Position numbers and translations under genes: made by a program. Of a DNA stretch of 64,000 nt, positions 57,815-64,000 are shown in pieces. The DNA is taken from the NCBI RefSeq assembly GCF_032854445.1, contig NC_088304.1, positions 12,037,704-12,101,703 of the forward strand, read 5' to 3'. The first letter of the stretch is position 1, and each line of letters opens with the position of its first letter. This DNA comes from Liolophura sinensis. Lineage: Eukaryota > Mollusca > Polyplacophora > Chitonida > Chitonidae. Below the pieces are notes generated by a model. It did not search any database. It was given only the letters and a program-made list of their open reading frames with translations, and was not told the DNA's origin.

Positions 57815-58069
57815 CGCTGTTTATATGTGATTCGATCTGGCATCTCTGTACATAAAGATGGATCCCATTTTTAGTTTATAGATAATGTTTGCCTCGTCAT
57901 TTGGACTTTCGTCGCCTGTATTCAGCTGTGTGTATGTAAAGTCTTGGTCCAAAAAAAAAATGCATTTCATCAAGGGCATCTAACACCAAAAGCTGTACAG
58001 GTCCTCTTGCACGTGACGTCCCGGTGTTAGGGAATGTATATTCATCGTACTAAATTAAAATCGCCAGGT

Positions 58070-58175
58070 TGGATATGTGAACAGTTGCAATCAAAGCACA
58101 GCTGAGATGTATACTTTGATTATCGATTATCCTATAATCTAGCATGATACATAATTTTGGATACACGATTTCCTT
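58070..58175 (+). repeat. ~300-bp repeat unit, truncated copy
   Basis: ATATGTGAACAGTTGCAATC, CTGAGATGTATACTTTGATT, TAATCTAGCATGATACAT, then unique sequence. It lies just past the sulfotransferase A stop. Confidence 0.7.
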
Positions 58176-58206
58176 TAATTATCCTTGAACATCTTATGTC
58201 ATATTA

Positions 58207-58570
58207 GGTTATGTCATATTATAGACTGTAGAGTGTAAATTCTAATAGTGTGTAGAGTGTAGAGTATAATATGACATAACAGGTTATGTAATATTATGGA
58301 TTGTAGAGTGTAAATTATAATAGTGTGTAAAGTGTAAAGTATAATATGACATAACAGGTTATGTCATATTATACTCTACACTCTACACTTTATTCTAATT
58401 TACCCTCTACAATCTATAATATGACATAACCTGTTACACGCTATTCTAATTTACACTCTAAATCTTTAATACGACATAGCCTGTTATGTCATATTATACT
58501 CTGCACTCTACACACTATTCTAATTTACACTCTACAATCTATAATATGACATAACCAGTTATGTCATACT
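58207..58570. repeat. Palindromic array of 75-bp units
   Basis: Two direct 75-bp units (58207-58281, 58282-58356), each bounded by GGTTATGTCATATTAT and ATAATATGACATAACA, are followed by about two units in reverse-complement order. The symmetry centre is at about 58355. Each unit is itself a small terminal-inverted-repeat block, so symmetry is nested. Confidence 0.88.
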
Positions 58571-58572
58571 AA

Positions 58573-58680
58573 GCGCTTATACTCTACAAGCGTATTATGT
58601 TAATTAGGCCCCTATACTCTACAAGCGTATTATGTTAATTAGGCCCCTATACTCTACAAGCGTATTATACTAATTATACT
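58573..58680 (+). repeat. ~37-bp tandem repeat
   Basis: Three copies of TATACTCTACAAGCGTATTA with TGTTAATTAGGCCCC between, directly after the palindrome and sharing its TATACTCTAC word. Confidence 0.85.
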
Positions 58681-60395
58681 TTTCTGGGAAGCCTCTGCAT
58701 ACATGTATATTTAGCTAAAACGTGCCTCACTTCGCACACTTCTCCTGAGGATGACTGAGTTAAAGTCGAAATATTGAGATAGTCACAATGAATTTTTTTG
58801 CTTAGTTATGTGGAATATCTGTTTCAACGTATAGATTCAGAAATATTCAGAAAGAGGTGACGACGCAGGATGGTTCAGCGTGGACAGTAAACTGCTTTAC
58901 TACAGCAGCGCCGCAAGAGGTCAAACAAACTTCAGACAGTAAAAACGTAGACCACTGTCTGTGTTCAGATTACATTCTGATTCCGTAGCATCGTAGTCTG
59001 ATGACCTACTGTCGTGAGATCATATGGCTACTGAAGACAAAATGAATATGATGTTTATTCACGTTATATTAATGCTAAACTAACATTTACAACAATAATA
59101 ACATTCAAACAATGCAAAGGGACTCCTTCTCGAGCATAATAAAACGGCCCAAAGTTATGGAATTTCTCTTCTTTCCTGTATTAAATCAAAATCATCGGAA
59201 TAACGTTCCGAAAAAACAGCCAGGTTATAAAGCTTTGTGGCGATAGAGAAAGACCCTTTTGTGCAATTCGTCCATGAGTTTCCCATTTTTACAGAGACAG
59301 TGACATGGATTGAAAGTTAAGTCAGGCGTAATCCTTAATACCTACCTCGACCTTATACAAAACGAGTGGCACTTTAGTCCAGAGCAAAGTTGGCAGGGAC
59401 TTAACTACTACCCACCTTTAAACAACTGGGCCATGGAGATTATCATCACGAAGTGGAAAGATTATTCTGACTAGATCTGTTTTGCGATCGTATGGGTGTC
59501 TAACACATCAATGTGCAAGGTTTTAGGTGTTACGTGTCACTGATCTTATCCTTATCTCACAGCACCGGTAAAAAATCATTTCTCGGTAAAAAATCATTTC
59601 TCGGAGCCCATGTTTTACAGAGTTGTGTCCCCTTTTGGGTGGTTGTTTAACACTGTATATGTGGCTAATTTATATGCGAAAGAGATACCGCCTGACATTG
59701 TGATCTCCAAGCTCAACGATCACCCAGTCGTCGTCTTTCGTCACAGAGATCCATTGGATTTGAGTTCATTTGAAATACAGGTGGCACGTTTTGACCAATT
59801 CTGCCAGACAGGCCTGACGTTGGAGATCCCTGATCGCCCTTGCATGGGTGAGAACAAAATTGTCGCCCATGTTGTAGTCTAGGGAAAAAGCTAATTTTGT
59901 CACTCCCTCTCCTACCAGTAAGCCAGTGAAACGTCACGTAAGCTGTACAGAAAAACTATCTGGAAAATTGATAATTGTGCAAATCCAAGGAACACACTAT
60001 TGCTGACTGAAAAATAGACATTTTCCTGTCCTATAACGTTGTGGGGACAATTTTCTTCACCCACGCCGTCTGCGACTAAGGAGATCACGTGGCCCCTAGC
60101 TTCCCGGCCGTCTTACAGAATGAAGTGCCACAGCGAAAGACCTGTCGTAACCAATCAAAGCACCTGTCTTAAATTTGCACCACAGACGTGTTTTAATTCA
60201 GTTTAACGTCGATCACTGTCAATTTTGTTTCGGTCATATCACGACGGCGTCTCCTTGCAGCAAGCCTTACCCACTGCTGGCATGTTCATATTGCTGCCTC
60301 ACTGGAACGTCATGTTACATGAAGACACTAAATGAGACGTCCCACACAGTCACATTATAATGACACCGGACTGACTTGGTCCACTTCTTTTGTTG
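58681..60395. other. Interval with one unassigned open frame
   Basis: The only point of note is the frame at 59610-59882. It is preceded by CATGTTTTACAG (acceptor-like, ends about 59619) and reads …VANLYAKEIPPDIVISKLND… . I cannot match it to a family and see no partner exons, so it is not called as a gene. Confidence 0.3.
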
Positions 60396-60399
60396 TACG

Positions 60400-60512
60400 T
60401 GGGTACGTCCTGCAGCAACCTACGGATGGTCGCGAGTTTCCTCCGGGCTCTGTCCTTTTCCCTCCCGCTATAATGCTGACCACCGTCGAATAAGTGAAAT
60501 ATTCTTGAGTAT
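60400..60512 (+). mobile_element. SINE family 1, 3' half
   Basis: GTCCTGCAGCAACCTACGGA, CCTCCCGCTATAATGCTGAC, ATAAGTGAAATATTCTTGAG. Confidence 0.75.
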
Positions 60513-61490
60513 TTCCCTGTGTGTGTGAGGATGTATGTAATTAAATATGTGTGTATTTGTTGTTTAAATGTCTTGTTTTCTTTGAACTATTTAACAATGT
60601 GTTACATCGTGCGGGTAAGAGCATTTTCTGATTTTATGTTACATTCCTCTATAAGAAAACTGTTGAAAGCGTTAAGCACGAAACCTTTTAAACCTGTAGA
60701 TTTGGTCAGACTTACCTTGACAACCGTCAGTATTACGGAAACATTACTGATTACTCCTTATCGATGTTCCTTGGTACTTGGCACATCGAATCGGTCTTAA
60801 ATTTAACGATGGCGAAATACTTTACATTTAGCTATGTTTGCATAGTGTCGGAAAGACGACTAAGCAACGTTTGAAATGAGTTTTACACCGGGTATTGTAG
60901 AGTTTTCCATAGCAGGATACTTAACCTGGTGTCTATTACAACCATTTACACTACGTCATGTATTTGTAGATGTAGGCATACGTATGTACATACTTTTTTA
61001 CGTCGCACTTAAATTGTTTTCAGTTATTTGACGACGAGGAATTGTTGGGAATATGTACATATCCTGTGCCTTCTTGTGTACATGCCACCAAAGTGCTGCC
61101 GCCAGTGACCCATCATGCCGAATGATGGACAGACATGACACCCTCCCAAGTCACATTATGCTGGCCAGTACATGGTCTTGTTTTCTTATGCCTAAAGCCA
61201 AGCCAGGTAGTGCCAATATTACTGTCGTAGCCATGAGTCCTACTACAGCGAAGCTAAATATAGTCGTTGAGGTTGTGATGTTGGGGAGGTCTCAAAGCAA
61301 CCAAGGACCAGGTCAACCACAGCAGTTTCCTATCTCTAACCTCTCGATGCAGAGTGCCAAGACAGACAGCAAGGACGACCCGTTTTAAAGTTGTTAGTAG
61401 AAACCGATGTGGATTGGATCCGAGAACGACCAATATTCTGGAGGAACTATTTAAATAGCATCAGTCCTTTCTCAAACGGAGGAGTCTATT

Positions 61491-62243
61491 CGTACCTTCC
61501 CGTCACACCGACCTTCCACAACTTGGATTGCAAAATGCATAAATCCCCATACAAAGCTAGGTTTATTGCAAGATCGAGAAGCTGTACCACCAAACTTGTA
61601 TCTACTCTCTTAACGAACGCACAAGAAGAACATTTATTTTGGAAAAGTACCGTTGTGCAACTGAAAAAAGCGACTTTTTTCCCCAAAATAAAGCGAACGT
61701 CTCTCTGAAAAACTAGACACTCAAATACACGCACATATCTACTTGTGATCTGTCCACTCTATACTACAATTCCACATACAGATTTAATTGATAGAATTTC
61801 ATCACTAATTGTATCGGTGTTTAATAAAACTGGTCACCGCTACATTAACGTCGAAGGCAACAAGGCCTTCTTCAGTTCCATTGTATAGAAGGGTTATCAT
61901 TTACAGGATGTTTCCATGTTCATTGAGTTCCTGGAATTTCTCATTAATAACATTCGGGGAAAACTTATATCAACAGTATATAGGTGTTCCGATGGATACA
62001 AATTGTGCTTCTTTTTTGGTTGACCTACACCTGTTCTCATATGAATACGACTATGTGCAAAAACTACTGAGGAGTAATCCTCAACAGGCCCGATCTTTCT
62101 CATTCACTAAACGGTATATGGATGATCACCCAGCTTTAATAAGTCCATACATAATAAAGCCTGTGAAAGATATTGACCCTCCATCGCTGTATTTAAAGGA
62201 AAGCGCGTATGTATCTCGCCTTGTGGCATTTGTTAGATCCTAG
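61491..62243 (+). mobile_element. Penelope-like reverse transcriptase relic, copy 2
   Basis: Three frames together read an RT: DCKMHKSPYKARFIARSRSC…TTKLVSTLL (61520-61615), LSTLY/YTTIPHTDLIDRISSLI (about 61750-61810, split by a one-base shift), EFLEFLINNIRG, then in one open frame GVPMDTNCASFLVDLHLFSYE and SFTKRYMDDHPA. The last is the catalytic (Y/F)xDD box. The blocks and their order are those of Penelope-like RTs. No endonuclease (GIY-YIG) domain seen. Multiple shifts and an in-frame stop make it non-functional; the family call is by motif memory only. Confidence 0.65.
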
Positions 62244-62479
62244 GCGTGGTGTGACGATTTCAATCAACGTCACCAGTTATAACTGCAAAAACTAGTGTGT
62301 GAAGGGTATTCTATCAAATACCTTCACTCCAAGTTTCTTATGTTTTACAATGAGTACAATTCTCTTGCAAGTAAATATGTACAGAGTCTCTGGCGCTCTG
62401 CTTCATGATTGTGTCTAATTTCACTCAGCCCGGGGGTAGGGGCTCTTTGTTCATCATGTTGAATTAGATCACCCCTTTG

Positions 62480-62775
62480 GATATATGAACAGTTGCAATC
62501 AAAGCGCAACTAAGATACACATTTTGTTATCGACAACTGATATTCTAGCGTGATACACTCAGTCGCCTAGAACATACCTTGCATCTTTCCAACGTCACTG
62601 AAAACTGATGAATGCTTCTGTTTGTACTTTATATACTTTCTTAGTTCTTTGGGGGTTATGTTAAACGTCGTTTTCCAAATAGGCTCGCGACTATTGACCT
62701 CCTTGAACGTCCTTATTAATTGACGCCTGCTATACAAATATCTGTTTCGGTGCATTGATTTGTATGAATCCGAAT
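62480..62775 (+). repeat. ~300-bp repeat unit, copy 4
   Basis: ATGAACAGTTGCAATCAAAG, TTAGTTCTTTGGGGGTTATG, TTAAACGTCG, CTATTGACCTCC in the order seen at 43240. Confidence 0.8.
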
Positions 62776-63369
62776 AAAATATGAGCATATCGGATAATAA
62801 TGGAAGGATGAAAATGGAAATATTATCAATCTTTAGAACCCATCTATTGTTATTGCCGCTGAACCTGAACTCATTTCCAACATTCATAACCTAGAAGCAA
62901 ATAAAACTGCCTAAAAGACCCGGCTGTACTTCCCGGATGTCAGAAGCACGTGTCCATATAATCTGGATGGGGATTGCAAAAGCAACAAAATACGAATGAT
63001 TGTACATATGATGTTGTTATTCAACCCTCAGTTGATACCTCAACCAAGCATAATTAACAAATTGCCTGTCTGGTACATTCGGGACTGCATTCCAAGACCG
63101 TATAATGTGTTTGCATTCGCTGAATAGCCAGCGACAGACATGTCCGTTAACTTCACATTTACTAGTCCACCAAACTTCTGACACACTCCGTATACAGAGC
63201 CCCTTAAATCTGTGATATACTATAGCTCACAAGGAAATCGCGTATGCGTGGTAGAGAAAAACTTTATTATGAGGTGTGTAGACATCGATGAATTGGTAGT
63301 GTACGAGTCTATCGGAAACAAGTTCTCTTTGGAGGAGTTTATCTGCGGAAGATAAAACCGGTTATATCC

Positions 63370-63450
63370 TGGTTAGCACGCCAGCGAGGCACAATGACCC
63401 AGGAGCCTCTCACCAGTGCTGTCGCTCTGCCCGGTTTCCTCCCACCATAA
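63370..63450 (+). mobile_element. SINE family 1, internally deleted
   Basis: GGTTAGCACGCCAGCGAGGC, ACAATGACCCAGGAGCC head joined to CTCTGCCCGGTTTCCTCCC; the B box is lost. Confidence 0.7.
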
Positions 63451-63694
63451 TAAATGTCAATTAGGTCATTTTATTAAAACATTATCAATAATAATGTGAA
63501 TAATCTTGTGATTCTTCGATAGCTCTTTAATAATAGCTGATGCACTCCAAATTAAAATGCTTATGCGATTTTGAGGTTGATAAGCTGTCTGACTGTTTCT
63601 TCAAATAAGGGGCAATAAAGGCCTCTGTGGCCATTTGGTAACAGTGTGCTAGTGCGGCGCAAAGATTATTTGTTGTATTAAAATCAGTGAATTT

Positions 63695-63770
63695 GCGCTC
63701 CCCCGGTTTCCTCCCACAATAACGTTGGACGCCGCTGTGTAAGTGAAAAATTCTTGAGAACAGCGTGTCC
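63695..63770 (+). mobile_element. SINE family 1, tail scrap
   Basis: CCGGTTTCCTCCCACAATAA, GTAAGTGAAAAATTCTTGAG. Confidence 0.6.
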
Positions 63771-63839
63771 TCAAACGAGTGTGCTATACCAATACGTTGC
63801 ATTGCTGTCACATGATTTTGGATTCAGTCATTCATTCTG

Positions 63840-64000
63840 GAACATTCCTCGGCCCGTCACAACATCACTGAGGCGTGTTCACTGCTTCCCTTTACATCAT
63901 GCTGTCCTAGTTTTGTACTTAATATAATCTCTTAGATCTTACAGGTGGTTTGTGTTAAGTGTGGTTTTGGGGATTGGTCTTGCGATTTTTAGGCACGTCC
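63840..64000 (+). repeat. ~300-bp repeat unit, copy 5 (runs off the edge)
   Basis: CATCACTGAGGCGTGTTCAC, GTTAAGTGTGGTTTTGGGG, ATTGGTCTTGCGATT; more diverged from the others. Confidence 0.55.

Larger units (their letters stand above)
61850..63525 (+). repeat. 1.7-kb duplicated block, copy 2
   Basis: Matches 42650-44385 through the RT relic, the ~300-bp unit (62480-62770), CAAGCATAATTAACAAATTG, and on to GTACGAGTCTATCGGAAACA and TCAATTAGGTCATTTTATTA. The embedded SINE here (63370-63450) is a deletion derivative. Confidence 0.8.

Noticed and set aside
61053-61388. 111-codon frame before the Penelope-like relic
   Set aside because: No recognisable motif or splice partner; ordinary composition for chance frames in this interval.

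Overview
This window is animal nuclear DNA: intron-split genes with GT-AG junctions, AT-rich spacers, many minisatellites and dozens of tRNA-derived SINE copies. The SINE has a conserved tail (…GTATAAGTGAAATATTC…, then an AATA-rich end) of a kind common in lophotrochozoan genomes, so a mollusc is the most likely source, though the species cannot be fixed. There is one 200-bp run of Ns (34268-34467), so this is a scaffold, and several signs point to assembly or consensus problems.

Layout. 1-4216 (minus): the 5' half of DGCR8/Pasha, the RNA-binding partner of Drosha in the Microprocessor complex. Four coding exons join in phase, and the gene runs off the left edge. 8121-12700 (plus): HGH1, an armadillo-type chaperone for eEF2. 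Two clean exons are followed by a terminal exon carrying several frame breaks, with a SINE inserted exactly at its splice acceptor. 16557-21432 (minus) and 44627-57814 (plus): a divergent pair of paralogous Golgi carbohydrate sulfotransferases (Sulfotransferase_2/CHST family) with the same three-coding-exon layout. The plus copy is intact (432 aa). The minus copy has five frame-altering indels in the last part of exon 3.

Between and inside these genes lies repeat-rich DNA. It includes at least three tRNA-derived SINE families, two relics of a Penelope-like reverse transcriptase inside a 1.7-kb duplicated block, a 4.4-kb direct duplication on either side of the gap (probably an assembly artefact or two haplotypes), a palindromic 75-bp repeat array, a 49-bp minisatellite with higher-order structure in a sulfotransferase intron, and arrays of 15, 17, 33, ~47 and 50 bp. 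DGCR8 and HGH1 are divergent neighbours 3.9 kb apart. The recurrence of sulfotransferase-flanking sequence suggests a locally duplicating sulfotransferase cluster that probably continues past the right edge. I see no rRNA, CRISPR array, bacterial operon or antiviral system. The unusual content is genomic-structural rather than a new enzymatic pathway.
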